Of a stretch of 64,000 nt of DNA, positions 13,730 through 25,770 are shown in pieces. Under the pieces are notes generated by a model. The model was not told the DNA's origin, made no database searches, and saw nothing but the letters and a program-made list of their open reading frames with translations. The position numbers and the translations under genes were made by a program. Within the stretch, counting starts at the first letter, position 1. Each line of letters starts with the position of its first letter. This stretch comes from Liolophura sinensis (lineage: Eukaryota > Mollusca > Polyplacophora > Chitonida > Chitonidae), in contig NC_088301.1 of the NCBI RefSeq assembly GCF_032854445.1, forward strand, positions 43,087,116 to 43,151,115, read 5' to 3'.

Positions 13730-14373
13730 ACCTATAACAAATAATTCAACTTCCATGGTGACCTTGAAAAAACACGCCGACATCTAACCTTTCATTGGCT
13801 AATATTGTAAACATAGTCTTGCACAGGTTTAAAAGGTCACTATGTCAACATGTGGTCAAATAATTAAAACCTGCATTCAAATCTGACTCGAGGGATAATT
13901 TAAAAATGCACACTACTCAAAAAAAAAAAAAAAATAACCCAAAACATTCAGAAACTCATGACCATGTCCTTCTCTATGAACATCATAGCTTAATTTTAGT
14001 AATTGTGAATGACAGTAATGTAGCCATCAAACAGGAAAGATGTTTACAAATACATACCTATAACAAATAATTCGACTTCCATGGTGACCTTGCAAAAACA
14101 TGCTGACATCTAACCTTTCATCGGCTAATATTGTAAACATAGTCTTGCACAGGTTTAAAAGGCCACTATGTCAACATGTGGTCAAATAGTTAAAACCTGC
14201 ATTCAAATCTGACTCTAGGGATAATTTTAAAATACACACTACTCAACAAAAAAATAACCCAAAACTTTCAGAAACTCATAATCATAATCCCTTCTCTATG
14301 AACATCAAAGCTTAATTTTAGTAACTGTGAATGACAGTAATGTAGCCATCAAACAGGAAAGAAGTTTACAAAT
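13730..14373. repeat. 326-bp tandem duplication
   Basis: Copy 1 starts at 13730 and copy 2 at 14056, both with 'acctataacaaataattc'. They align end to end through 'gaccttg', 'gtcttgcacaggtttaaaag', 'cattcaaatctgactc' and 'gccatcaaacaggaaaga'. Differences are scattered substitutions plus a shorter A run in copy 2. No coding content. Confidence 0.9.
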
Positions 14374-14374
14374 C

Positions 14375-14520
14375 CTGTCCTGCATCAGGTCACTTTTCCT
14401 CGTTTTGGTCATTTTTATTCTTCCTTCATTTCTTTTTTTATTTTTATTTTTTTTCCTTTTGTGTGTGTTTGCTTTTTTTCATCTTCCTTTTTAGCATATT
14501 TTTTTTTCTTCTTGTCCCTC
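14375..14520. repeat. Pyrimidine-rich low-complexity tract
   Basis: Dominated by T with interspersed C ('tttttttccttttgtgtgtg', 'ttttttttcttcttgtccc'). Confidence 0.85.
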
Positions 14521-15122
14521 GATTAGACCCACCCCCCAAAAATATTGATTAAAGTTTTCTTGCAAATATTAACTAGGCAAACATTGAACACTGAGAACAG
14601 AGTTCTAATTTCCTTCTGATACACAATGCAGGATCACTCTTACGCTTGATAGGACTTGTTTTTGAGAGTACAGCATATACGGCACCTAAGAGACATACAA
14701 AATACACCAGACTGGTACAAAAACAACGCTGGTCATTCCCAGCCTTGAGGGATAGAATGTATAACATATATGCCGAAGAGAAGGCTTGTGACATTGGATT
14801 TAATACCATGAGCTTCACATTCCTCGAATGGGTTCTGTGACATACCAGAGAAAACAAATGGCTTACCAGGAGGAGGTTGTAGGCTGCAGCATTGCCGATG
14901 GGGTTCCCTTTACTATGATGCCATATCGACGAGCCAGAGTTGAGTTATGTACATAATGTAATGAGTGCCTCAGTGTCACAGCCGTGCTGGCAACCTGATT
15001 AAGCGTGAATCCTTCTAATGATCGTGTCATGGCGGTTTTCTCGTCTTCGCAGGATTTGGCGGCCCGCAAGCACTGGCACGGCATCTCAGGCTGGTTTGGT
15101 TTTCGACAGGCGAAGGTCTTAC

Positions 15123-15195
15123 ATCTATGTAAACAGAGCCCGGAGCAGGGCTGAACATTCATGGAGACAGGGCTGTTCTGCATGTAAAGGCTCAT
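15123..15195 (-). CDS. Candidate alternative first exon
   Basis: The ATG at 15195 opens 24 codons (MSLYMQNSPVSMNVQPCSGL...) up to a good donor 'agat|gtaaga' at 15122, leaving in phase 1. This is the same phase as the exon at 16620, so both could splice to one downstream exon. It lies at the edge of a GC-richer block. It has only an open frame and one splice site as support. Confidence 0.25.
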
Positions 15196-15199
15196 ATCT

Positions 15200-15560
15200 A
15201 ATACCTATAGTTATTTAAATCGAGCTGTAATGCACCCCCAATCAAGGTTGAAAAGGCCAATATGACAGCCCCACGCCTGTAGAAGCAGTATACTGAGAGA
15301 GAAGAGTGAGAAAGGCGGCTGTCAGAGGGAGGGCCAGCAAGCAGCATGCAGCCTGCTACTGGTCAATCAGCATCAATATCTGGGCTATTTGAAATCACAC
15401 AATCCAGGAGATAGGCTGAATGGAGTCGCTCGCTGCGGACAGCCCTTAACTGTGTGCGGAAAACAGAAAGGCCTTGCACGTCTCAGACTGCCCTTAATCT
15501 GTGGGCACACAAAAAATCTCGCAGCCAGCGAACCAAACCAATAACCGTCAACTGTTTGCA
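15200..15560 (-). promoter_or_regulatory. Candidate promoter region
   Basis: The least AT-rich block in the left third of the window, with CpG dinucleotides (gagtcgctcgctgcggacag), 'ccaat' boxes on both strands (15258, 15537) and no tandem repeats. It directly precedes the candidate alternative first exon on the minus strand. No convincing TATA box is assigned. Confidence 0.25.
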
Positions 15561-16619
15561 GTCAGCTACAGTCTCCCTCAAAGGTGACTTCCATGCCAGA
15601 TAGCATACAATTAACTCTCTCTGCTAAGAGACCTCGTTCCCTCCAGGATCTTATTCCCATTTCATGCGGCAGTTTTACGCGATAGGCTCTCAATAAATAT
15701 GTATAGATTTTCGGCACAGATGTCCTTCATATTATAATCTTGTACTGATATTATGGACCTAAATTTGCCTTTTCATTTCTGCATTTCCGAGTGGATTCAA
15801 GGCATGCCATGCTTGACTACATGTATACAAACAAACCCTACAGTTAATTAACTCGTAGTAACGAATCTCAATTACAGCCTACAATTAATGAGATCCACAC
15901 CAATAAAATGTAACCACAGTGCTAATAACTGTACAAAATAAAAACAGATATCAGAATACACTTTTTAGCCATTTTGAAAAGGAATAAATTATAATAAATA
16001 TAAAAATATGAAAAGTACATTCATCTACATATAAACGCTTACATACATGTCTCTAAAAATATAGGTTTCAGTCTAATAAATTTTAGCCAACATGATTATT
16101 TTACAGATAGTTAAATGGAATAATGAATTTTTTTTTTTGGTTCTATGTTCTGTTGGTTTTTTTTCTATTGTTTTTTTTTATAATAACTTATGAAATTATT
16201 GAAATGTACAGTACATGATAATCAACTTACACTTCCTCAATGAAAATATAAAAACTTCTATCCTTGAACACCGTAATATCAAGTTACTTGTGTTTAAAGA
16301 CTGGCAATGTGTTAGCTGATTAAGAAGATTTAGCTCTAACACAATTCAGAAGTGTGAATAATAGGTGTTAAATTTGTAAGGAATCTGCCTAATGAATGTG
16401 CAACAGAGATCAAATGGCTTGCGGATATGGGATTAGAAAGGTAGTCAGGCATGACCACCTTCACATGGTTGAGAGGAAGGGGCAGCGGGAGGGGTACATG
16501 AACAGAGGAGGGGGTTTATTGACATTCCCTTCACCTAACCTGTCCCCACACGTCTCAATCAACTGTTTGATCAGAGGATAAAGGCTGCCATGACAACCAG
16601 TACACAACAGTACACGTAC

Positions 16620-16695
16620 CACAAGGCATGCCAGTGCAGCTGCGGCCTTTTTTGCTAATGGAGAATAGGGGTCCATGGCCAGGAAAATCGTTAGA
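16620..16695 (-). CDS. Candidate second exon of the minus-strand gene
   Basis: The acceptor 'gtagaaaaacag' (weak pyrimidine tract) and donor 'ttgtg|gtacgtg' at 16619 define a 76-nt exon. Entered in phase 0, as left by the exon at 18854, it encodes SNDFPGHGPLFSISKKGRSC followed by five more residues and leaves in phase 1. A different frame of the same DNA is also open (MDPYSPLAKKAAAALACLV), which lowers certainty. Product not recognised. Confidence 0.3.
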
Positions 16696-17760
16696 CTGTT
16701 TTTCTACTTACGCACAAACCATCATTTGCCAAAAGTTTAACTGCAAACAATTCACGCATTAAAAAAACCAGAGACAGAGAGAGACGGATTTGTGATACCA
16801 TACCTAAACAGAAATAAATTCACATTGGTTTTATGCATCAATGGTTAATACCTAAGATTCTCCACTCAAAACTATCAAGGCTATGTATAGCCAGGTGGAG
16901 TAAGAGGCTTCATTTGGCCAATAAAGATACACACTAGCCTTAAAAATATACCAAGCGGAATGTCACAAATATGTGGTCAAGAAACTGTATCAATGACTGG
17001 AAAGTAAAATCTATGTTTATATGCTATGGTTATATGCTAAACTACTCACGTGTCACAATGAATGAAATATACAGAAAGTACATGTACAGCATACACAGGT
17101 GTATAAGCCAAATGGAGACGTGATGTTGCACATAACTATAGTATACCCATGGTGTTTATATGTGCACTCTTCACATTTCATGATCCCATGTTTACTCATA
17201 AACTAGAAGCTGTATTTCAGGCACATAACAAGAAAACGATCAAAGTGTTTAGCATTTTCCAAAAGGAACTTACATCGTTGCCATACAAACTGGGAATAAT
17301 TTACAACTGTAAATATTAAAATTTATAACAATACTGTCTTAAATTCTTCTATATTTTGTAGAACATTGTCATCACACATGCACACGCACACAAAAAAAAA
17401 AAAAACAGAAAAAAACCCAGAATGCATAACACTCAGTCCAAGAGGTGTTCACACTGTGTATCAAGTATACATACATGCATGTGCATGTCCTATTTCCACA
17501 GGCAAACTGTAAATAATTGATCACAAGATCAATGCATCATGCACTATATAGGCATACCAACAAAACCTTGGGCATTGCTAGCTGGCCTAGGTAAACCAAA
17601 TCACCTTGGAAACGGAAACAACTTAACCTGATGAAATCATCAAACCATTCCTTAACAGATTCCGGTTGTAACGTTGTATGCATCAATTCTATTTCTAAGG
17701 CTGTGCAGCACAAGCACAATCCATAGAATATGAAGTTTAGCACACACTACACATATCATA

Positions 17761-17960
17761 TCTGCCCAAAAAATTTGCCCCCCAAAATGAATTTTTATTG
17801 GCAAATTAAGGTAAAAAAAAATACTACTTTTAGTGCTGAAAGATACACTTTTGACCTCATGAACAAACCTCAAAATACGTGTAAATTTGTAAGATAAAAC
17901 AGAGTTCTCAGATTGGGAAAATTATGTAGCTTATGCCATGGAGGGAATTTTAGATCAAAT
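17761..17960. repeat. Interspersed repeat family, copy at 17.8 kb
   Basis: Blocks 'attggcaaattaaggtaaaa', 'tactacttttagtgctgaaa', 'acacttttgacctcat', 'aacctcaaaatac', 'gttctcaga' and 'aattttagatcaaatacagta' occur in the same order as in the 40.1-kb copy. Class unknown. Confidence 0.55.
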
Positions 17961-18656
17961 ACAGTACTCACTGAGATGACTACAGGCACTATAATTTAAT
18001 ACTTTGCTACAATTACATACCATTTATCAATACCAAAATGACAGCTTGTCAGTTTTTGCTACATAGAGTGTTTTCTTCTGAAAAGGGCTGTTGAAATGGA
18101 AATGTAGCTCAGGTGTATTTGTATCACCTATAATTACATGTCACATGTATACCAAGTATGTTTATAGGAAATATTAAATGACACAAGTGTTCAAGTAACA
18201 CTAGCGACAGCTCAAATATATCAGATAACTTACTAATGCCACAGGTAGCACCTGGACACCTGTATCTTAATGCAACCAGAGCCACAATAATCACACATAG
18301 GTAAAGTCTCAATTTAATATGGCTTTCTGTTTACAAAGGCTACATGTACCATATGTCAAAAGTTGTAATCTATTTACATGTAAGTTCTAACAGACTCTTG
18401 TCTAATGAGGCTTGAAATACAGCACTTTATTCCATTTTTAGCATCTCCAACTTATGTTCCCATACAAACCTGATGTATATGTACATGTGCATCAATTGGA
18501 TATGCTCAAACTGTATATTCAGCTACTGTAAATATAATGCTCATTTTATTATAAACCACAAAAACAACAGCGGAGTAGTTCTAAAATAATCAAAAGATTG
18601 TGTTGAGACTTCAAGGGGGAAACATACTGACATATTGACTTGTTCCATCTGATTTT

Positions 18657-18738
18657 CTTTGTTTTTTTTTTTTGGTTTTTTTTTTTTGGTTTTTTTTGTT
18701 TTGTTTTTTTTTGTTATTGTTTGTTTTGTTTTTTTTTG
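18657..18738. repeat. T-rich low-complexity tract
   Basis: Long T runs interrupted by GG and G. On the minus strand it reads as Lys-rich nonsense. Confidence 0.9.
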
Positions 18739-18853
18739 GCCATTTAATTGTTGGAAGAGAATGAAGGAAACAAAACAATTGCTCCTGCAGTGATTAAAAC
18801 ACAACACTCTTAATGGTTTCATTTGTTGTCTACTCAGAAGATAAACTATTTAC

Positions 18854-18999
18854 CTCATTTTGTCGTAGTTTGTGTTTGTCATTTGTTGACATGTGCCTGT
18901 GACTGTGGTCATCAAAGCGGGAGGAATTCATCTTTAAGTGAAGCAGCTTGGAAACAGGCCACGCCTGCAGGCAACAACGGCGTCTGGAATTTGTTAATC
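18854..18999 (-). CDS. Start-codon exon of an unidentified minus-strand gene (CDS 18854-18931)
   Basis: On the minus strand the acceptor 'ttctcttacag' (AG at 19001-19000) and the donor 'atgag|gtaaat' at 18853 bound a 146-nt exon. One frame is open throughout. Its ATG at 18931 has A at -3 (cttaaagATGa) and starts MNSSRFDDHSHRHMSTNDKH, 26 codons ending in phase 0. The upstream part of the exon would be 5' UTR, or coding if the true start is in an earlier exon. The N terminus is hydrophilic and His-rich, with no signal peptide. The exon is richer in GC than its surroundings. It may belong to the same gene as the candidate exon at 16620-16695 and the coiled-coil exon at 4029-4193, which have the same strand and suitable order, but this linkage is inference. 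Confidence 0.5.
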
Positions 19000-19625
19000 C
19001 TGTAAGAGAAAAGAATTTACATGGTTATAATACTGAACAAATAGGTGAAAGAATATCAAGCAAAACTGAAAAGAGTGACTAAAATAAAAACAAAAATTAT
19101 AGCAAATTTTGTAAATTTGGAATCCCGTTTTTGTCAACTCTGAGATTTTACGTAAACATACCAAAACACTATTTAAAGCTAACAGAAATAAAAAACAATT
19201 CTCATTACACTTCATTACAATTCTCAATTGTTTAGTAATATTACACAGTTGTAAAAGTGCTGATGTGTAACATTTCAATACCTGTATTTTTAACTGGGGT
19301 AAAACCATATCAACTCTTGCATTAAAGAGACATATCTTTAGCATGGCAGAATAAAGTCTTCAATATATCATTCTTATTATCTCTTATTTGTGCAGAATAT
19401 GATGTGGCAATTCTCTAATCTAGAAACTTTTGTCACAATAATGGACAATCATGTACTAGACCGTTGTGCAAATGTATATATAAAAGCATGTTACATAAGC
19501 ATACATGTACATGAACATATCATCACAAGCACACTATGCAAGTATAGAAACTTCTATTTATATATAATGCTGGTAAACTTGAGCCCTCAGAAACCCACTT
19601 TGCCATTCAGATGTCACAGGTCTCT

Positions 19626-19792
19626 TGCTGGCTTCCTCTCCAGCCGTAAGTGGGAAGGTCTGCCAGCAACCTGGGGATAGTCGTGGGTTTCCCCCAGGTT
19701 CAACTTGGTTTCCTCCCACCATAATGCTGGCCACCGTTGTATAAGTGAAATACAAGTACGGCGTAAAACTCCAGTCAAATAAATAAATAAAT
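19626..19792 (+). mobile_element. tRNA-derived SINE, head missing
   Basis: Body from 'ttgctggcttcctctccagc' through 'gggaaggtctgccagcaacc', 'cgtgggtttcccccaggtt' and 'cctcccaccataatgctggc' to the tail 'acggcgtaaaactccagtc' and (aaat)n. Confidence 0.85.
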
Positions 19793-20136
19793 GAAACAAG
19801 TCAGTTAATACCTGCCAGAGATAAAAGTTAACCATTCAGTTAACAAATCAAAAGTCAGGAAAGCTGGTGCCACATCAGTAAATGACAGCAACACACCCAA
19901 ACACCAGAAACACACCCAAATTCTCCAGGATTACCGGATGTCCTGGCAACACAGAGCCTATACATGGTTATCTCTAGATGGACATGATGCCAACATGTAT
20001 ATCAATTAAATATGTGCATGTGTTTTGAAGAGAAGTGGGTTTGTTATATACATGTACATGTTTAATTCATATAGGGAAAGATAAGCATTCCCATTATACC
20101 CAAGCAGCCAGCATATGGCTGAGTTCTTGTCATACA

Positions 20137-20172
20137 ACTGCTAGGACAACTGCTAGGACAACTGCTAGGACA
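20137..20172. repeat. 12-bp unit repeated three times
   Basis: Three consecutive copies of aactgctaggac. Confidence 0.8.
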
Positions 20173-20941
20173 CATGAAGTGCCAGATCGAACCAGGCCAC
20201 GGGCTGGGAATTTGTGAGTTTTCCAGCTCTCACTGTTTTTATGGTGACCTTTTTTGCAGTTTGGCAGTCAAACATTTAATTAACCTGTCATTAACAATAT
20301 GGTGTGCATATATCTGTGAGTCACTGGTTGAAAAATTAGTCTGTAAACTGCCAATGGTCCGTGGTTTGCCTAGGACACTCATTTTTCATTTGCCAGTCAA
20401 ATAAACTATCAAATAAACAATCAAATAAACCTACGTTAATTCCTACTCTAAATTGTATAATGCATTAACTGTCTAAGGGATGAGTTAGAGCTTTAGCTCA
20501 AGCCCGAATTTTAGCTGTTACACCGGTCATAAATAAATATTAAAGCCAACATCACCATTAAAACGATTCCATGCATAATCAAATCTGGAAGCCTTTACAT
20601 ACTTGTCAATTATACCCAAACTGCATGTATATCAACACAGGACAACCCTGAAATTTCATCAGACAGGCAGAATATACACATCTGTACATCTATACATACT
20701 GTATTCATTTTCTGGGATACTGAGCATAATGGTAAGGTAGTACCACACATGTTTTAGTTGTAATCCCGTCTAAGCAACATCCAGAAATTCACTTGTCTTC
20801 TTGGATTGTTACCTTTGCATAAGGAGGTACATGTATTACTATTAAAACCTGAAGCATCCTTTTTTAGAGCTGACTACTGTAGCTAGTAGATGTAGTAGAT
20901 GATACGCATACAAGTTAAGTTATCAACTTAACCTATTAAAG

Positions 20942-21212
20942 GGAATATTTTTTGGTATTTATATATTTATTTGATTAGTATCTTATGACGTACTAAAGAA
21001 TATCTCCCTTATATAACTGACAACAGCCAGCATTTTGGTGGAAGGAAACCCTGCAGGGCAAGAGGAAACCCATAACCATCAGTATGTTGTAGGCAGAGCG
21101 TCTCCTGTATGGCTGGAGAGGAAGCCACATGAGCTGGACTTGAACTTACAACCACCGCATTGTCAATGTGTTTCGCTGGCACACTAACCAGTAGACCACA
21201 GAGGACTCTTCA
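20942..21212 (-). mobile_element. tRNA-derived SINE, full length, reverse orientation
   Basis: Reading the minus strand: 'gtcctctgtggtctactggt' (A box), 'gttcaagtccagctcatg' (B box), 'cttcctctccagccataca', 'gggtttcct...ccaccaaaatgctggctg', 'gagatattctttagtacgtc' and an AT-rich '(aaat)n' end. The head differs from the 42-kb copies (ggtctactgg rather than ggctcagttgg), so it may belong to a sister subfamily. Confidence 0.85.
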
Positions 21213-21320
21213 CTCCCTCTGGTGTATGTTTCAAGCTGGTGCACATAAAATTTTTTTTAAACATTTAAAGTCTTTGAAGTAAAAGCCACAGAATGAAAGA
21301 CATCAAAACAAATGTTTGAG

Positions 21321-21372
21321 GCACATCTCATTGTTGTAGACCTCAGAAAAGGCTTTCAACAATGAGATGTGC
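21321..21372. repeat. Perfect 16-bp inverted repeat (hairpin)
   Basis: gcacatctcattgttg (21321-21336) and caacaatgagatgtgc (21357-21372) are exact reverse complements around a 20-base loop. The stem does not extend outward, so it is shorter than a usual microRNA precursor. It could be a cruciform or a remnant of a foldback element. Confidence 0.85.
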
Positions 21373-23605
21373 TGTACACATCTCAGAGCAAAATTTTGGA
21401 AGAGAACTTTACTTCATAAGTGATGTCATGTACAGGAGCTCCAACAAAAGAAAATATATAAATTTTATAAATGTATTTTTCAAAGTGACTGTAGCATGAA
21501 CACTAATAACAACCAGCTGCAAATCTGGAACACATTCTGCCAAAAAAAACATTTTGCACAAATATGTCGTTTTAATCACACTACTGACAGAAAAAAGTGT
21601 CCTACTCTTGACAGATAATGTTTAAGTCCAGATGATATTTTTGAGAATTTTGTAATACAACATATAAATATATTCTCTCATATTTCTGAAGAAGCTGTAC
21701 ATGTGTATGTATATATGATTTTTGTTCTTTCCTTGTGTGTGTATCCATTTTCCTACACACACTTGAGCTTCAACAGAAAAAAAGCTGTATACATCCACTC
21801 TGAATACACATGAACACATGAACAGGTCATTCTAACTATGATTCTGTTACCATTACTACTGCATGTCCCAGTGCTCGGTCTCATTAACATATTCACTGGC
21901 ATTCAAGGGTTCCTACAACCATAACAAACATTCTAAAGCCTCAGCAATATCATGAAGAACTATTTTTAAAACATCAATATCTGTGCAGTTGAGTAAGTCA
22001 TTACCCAGCCCTGGCTGGAGAGCTGGTATACGTTTGTATTCATTGGTCCCATAGTCCAGCATCCAAGGTATAATATACAAGATGCTACCGCACAGAAGAA
22101 ATCAATACTCCAAGCACTGTAGGCCAGAACCATGCTACACAATAAAGCATCCAGCCCTCAACACCATATACCCCTCATGTGATGCCTACGAACTCCCAAA
22201 AATGAAAAGTGCAATGTGCTAGCCAAGCTATAAGACACACATGATGATCGCATAGTTTTAGTGCATGAAATGACAAAAAAAATGAGATCACCCCTTTCCT
22301 AAGAAATGATAGCTACAAATATTTTCATCCAAAACAAGGAAATGAGACACTAAAATAAGGGATTCTGTCAGTGTGATACTGGATTTCAAGTACACGGTCA
22401 TAACTGTGTAAAAGGCTAGCTGATTTGGACCTGGTCGGCTAAAGGTCAGAAATGTGAGTTGTCAATAAAGACAACCACTAAAGCATCCTAAATTGGGGAT
22501 CGGATGTGCTGCCAGTGGCAATCTCCCATCACAGAGGTAACATTCCCCCCAAGTTAGGCAGCGTTCAGGCTACAGATTCCAGCTGATGGGAGAATGCCTT
22601 TAAATAGCAGAAACAAATCTTATATTATCATTTCAACTGGATATCAACATTTCAGAGACACTTAACATGATCAAGTTAACTCTCACAATACGAGACTAGA
22701 CTTCTGGAGATTATGATATGCTTTAATAATGTACAAAATAACAATCTTTGGCACACTGGTATAATTTCTTGAAAACAGGTAAATTACCTGTTAAAAAACA
22801 GCCAGAACTGTTAACAATCATGATCACGGAAAGTCCAAACAGGGGGCACTAAGGTGGTCAAGATGTAATTTCTGACCATTGATGCGAAGCATGCATAAAT
22901 CAGAGGGCTTATTAAGAAATACAAAATATGTCTCAAAAATTAAATTGCTTTTTGGATTGTATCCTATGTGATTTGACTGGATTGACCTTTTATAAACATT
23001 ATAAATATCCTAATACTTTCCGAATTTGCAATACTTTCCACCTTACATGTTTGGTGATCGGATGTTTGTACAGAATTTGTCATTAATTCCACAGGTAGAA
23101 GGGTATAACTGTAAAATACCCTTGCACAATTTTTGGTTGAATTTCTCATTAAGGTAACTGATATCTGTTTGATATTGTTGTATCATTAAGCTAATATATA
23201 ATATTCCTTCCATATATGGTACATGTTCACATTACCTATAACTATGCGCTAGATTAGTGAAAAACTGGACCATAACAAAAATGCTAACTGAACTCAAGGT
23301 ACGAATTCATGGTAAAGGTAATTAATATGTACCAAATATGCAGAGGATATTCCATTTTAGGAAGTTGTGTGATGTGCATATAGATTTGAATTACTGCAAA
23401 TCTTCAACCTTTTTGACCACTAAAGCACTTTTTTCAATGGAATTTATCCATACAGTTATTATGAGAATGATACCAAAAATGATTTTCTTGTGTCGCTAAA
23501 GATACAAGCTTCATAAAACTGTGCAGATTATTTCTCTACATAATAATAATAATTCTCTCACACTGTTTCAAAATACTGCTCACAGTTAGTGATAGAGAGT
23601 GAGGA
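21373..23605. other. Noncoding stretch
   Basis: No exon was supported. A less AT-rich block at 22430-22610 contains the short inverted repeat ttgtcaataaagacaa and might be regulatory. Confidence 0.3.
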
Positions 23606-23700
23606 CGTGATTGAATGAATAAATGAACGAATGAATAAATGATTATGGCTTAACACCACATTGGCAATATCGCAACCATTTACAACACATGTACAGCACA
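23606..23700 (+). mobile_element. Fragment of a short interspersed element
   Basis: 'gtgattgaatgaataaatga' leads into 'ttatggcttaacaccacatt' and 'ggcaatatcgcaaccattta'. This resembles the start of a 'gtgagtga...taacgccacatcggcaat' type element that I associate with molluscan genomes. Only the 5' part is visible. Confidence 0.4.
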
Positions 23701-24179
23701 GGAGGCAGTGAATGGTTTTTGACAAAATGAACATTCAAAAATAAAACAAAAAGATGGATATGTTTAAATCCTGTTAAAAAGAACTAAACCTCAATAGGAC
23801 GTGACAGGGAATTCTTACGTCTTATGTTACACTAACAGCAATTTTAAATGTTGTAAATTTTCAAGCTTCTACTAAACCCTGCTTTTAGAAGGGGATATAC
23901 CTCTGGATAAATCAAAGAATATCTTATTTTAGATCAAATGTATAGCCTCTTTTCTTTGCCAGAAACCTGCCACTTTCACAATCTTTATACTGTGTGTTAC
24001 ATGCAGCTTTGATATAGTATTGACATAAACACCATAAAAAGTGGTTGCTAATACCATTTGGCCCAGCTGCATTGTCAATAGATAATAATTAAGATGTAGC
24101 CACTTTATCCCAAAGTCACTGGAATTAGAAACAGCTCTGTTTGTCAAAAAAATGCTAGTCCAAAGGCACCATGCTATAG

Positions 24180-24620
24180 ATTTTCCAATGGGACTCTAGA
24201 CTGCAAACAGTTCTTCACCCAGTTGATCCGTTTTGGTGTATGTGTGTGTGAAAGGCCCATTAATAAGATTTAGTGACTACAGTACAGTAAGTCATGTGGC
24301 TACCCTGCATCCAGGCTGAATGTGGAGCATCCTTTTCTTCATAATTTAATAACGCTTGGATATAATGTTTCGTGTATGTAGCAGTGACTCCATGCAGACT
24401 GTAAATCTGTCATGGTAGTCCGAGCAGTAACAAGTCCCCAGCCGAACACACATGTACGTGGAACACTGCATTATTCATCCCCTGATCAATGATGTCATTA
24501 TTAAAGCTGCAGGCACTTCCAGCCTACCACAAATGGCACACATAAACATGGCTTTAATACATAAATCCAGCAGATTTTCACCCCATTTATAAGTCTGCAA
24601 ACATATGTATCTTAATTTTG
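24180..24620. promoter_or_regulatory. Candidate conserved noncoding block
   Basis: A moderately GC block without tandem repeats or a usable open frame. It contains several well-formed transcription-factor-like cores: tgatcaatgatgtcatta near 24484, and taaatctgtcatgg near 24403. It lies 5' of the minus-strand start exon at 18999. Assigned only from composition and motif density. Confidence 0.2.
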
Positions 24621-25684
24621 CAGAGCATTCCCACTAGAGCACATGAAAAAAAAAATTCCCCCCATTTGAGCGAGCATGCGGACCATATCTCACGCTGTGG
24701 GACAGGCAGAGAGGTGGTTCATGTTTCAGTTGGGGTGGCCTTAACAACACAGAGGTGCCAGGTTAATCATGGCAGTAATGATCTAATGGTGGTTGATAAA
24801 AAAAAATACACATATAGCTGTATTTGTGTGAGCTAAATAACATTGTATCATTCTGCTAAAATTAGACTTGAAAAGAATCAATACTGTGAGATACTTATAG
24901 AGTCGTACATGTATATCCCAAAACTCATTTCTAATTAACATTTAGAGTAATTAAATCTTTGCTTGAATTTTGTAATTTTTACATCAATCAGTCAATTTTA
25001 TTGACCATATTGATGCACTTAAACACATACAAATTAGACAAATTTTTTTTTTTTTTGCATGTGCTTTTCTTTAATTTCCTGATTTACACTTGAAAAAAGG
25101 AGAAACTTTCACTATTTACTTTAAACATAATATTTATTCAAAAATTTTGAATGAAAACTAAAGACAAATAACACTTAAATGTTGACAGAAACGAGCTTCG
25201 GTGGAGAAAGACTGACTGACCCTCCTAAATTGCTTGCAGCTATGTACGGAAGAAAAGGATTCAAAACTAGCCATAGGCCAGGGAACTTATTTTGCAACAG
25301 AAGTCATTAGTTCCACCACCAAATGAGGGCCCCAATCTAAAATAATCATAGCAGAGTATGACAAAACCAACATAACACATTTTAAAGAAGTTGGGTTATT
25401 TTTTATAAGAAATTTCTAAGAAATTCTCTATTTTGTCATTGCTGGATATTTTGAACTATTTATATAGTCTATTTGTGATTCATCACACATTGCAGTTTTA
25501 AGCAAAAGTATACATAAGCAATCGTTTGTTTTAGTCTTCAAATTCCTCTCCTTCTCCAATTTAAAAAAAAAAAGTAAAGCCAATGCTTTAACAATGAATT
25601 AAAAAACAGAAAATAGAGGCAAATCATCTCTTCTGGGATCCATAGTTACAAGGAGCAATATAAATTTATGGTAAATACCATAAT

Positions 25685-25770
25685 ATGTGGCCCAAAAGCT
25701 GCATTTTTAGAGGCAAATAAATGCCATAAAATAATAATTTTGGTTTTGAAACTTATATGTTTTTTTTTTC
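25685..25770. repeat. Interspersed repeat family, partial copy at 25.7 kb
   Basis: Contains 'gcatttttagaggcaaataaatgccataaaataat', broken here into blocks gcatttttagaggcaaat and gccataaaataat, which parallel the 40.1-kb copy. Only the first part of the family is present. Confidence 0.45.

Noticed and set aside
16461-16676. Minus-strand frame starting MDPYSPLAKKAAAALACLV
   Set aside because: Overlaps the candidate exon in another frame. It may be the true frame there, but its phase does not follow from the upstream exon.
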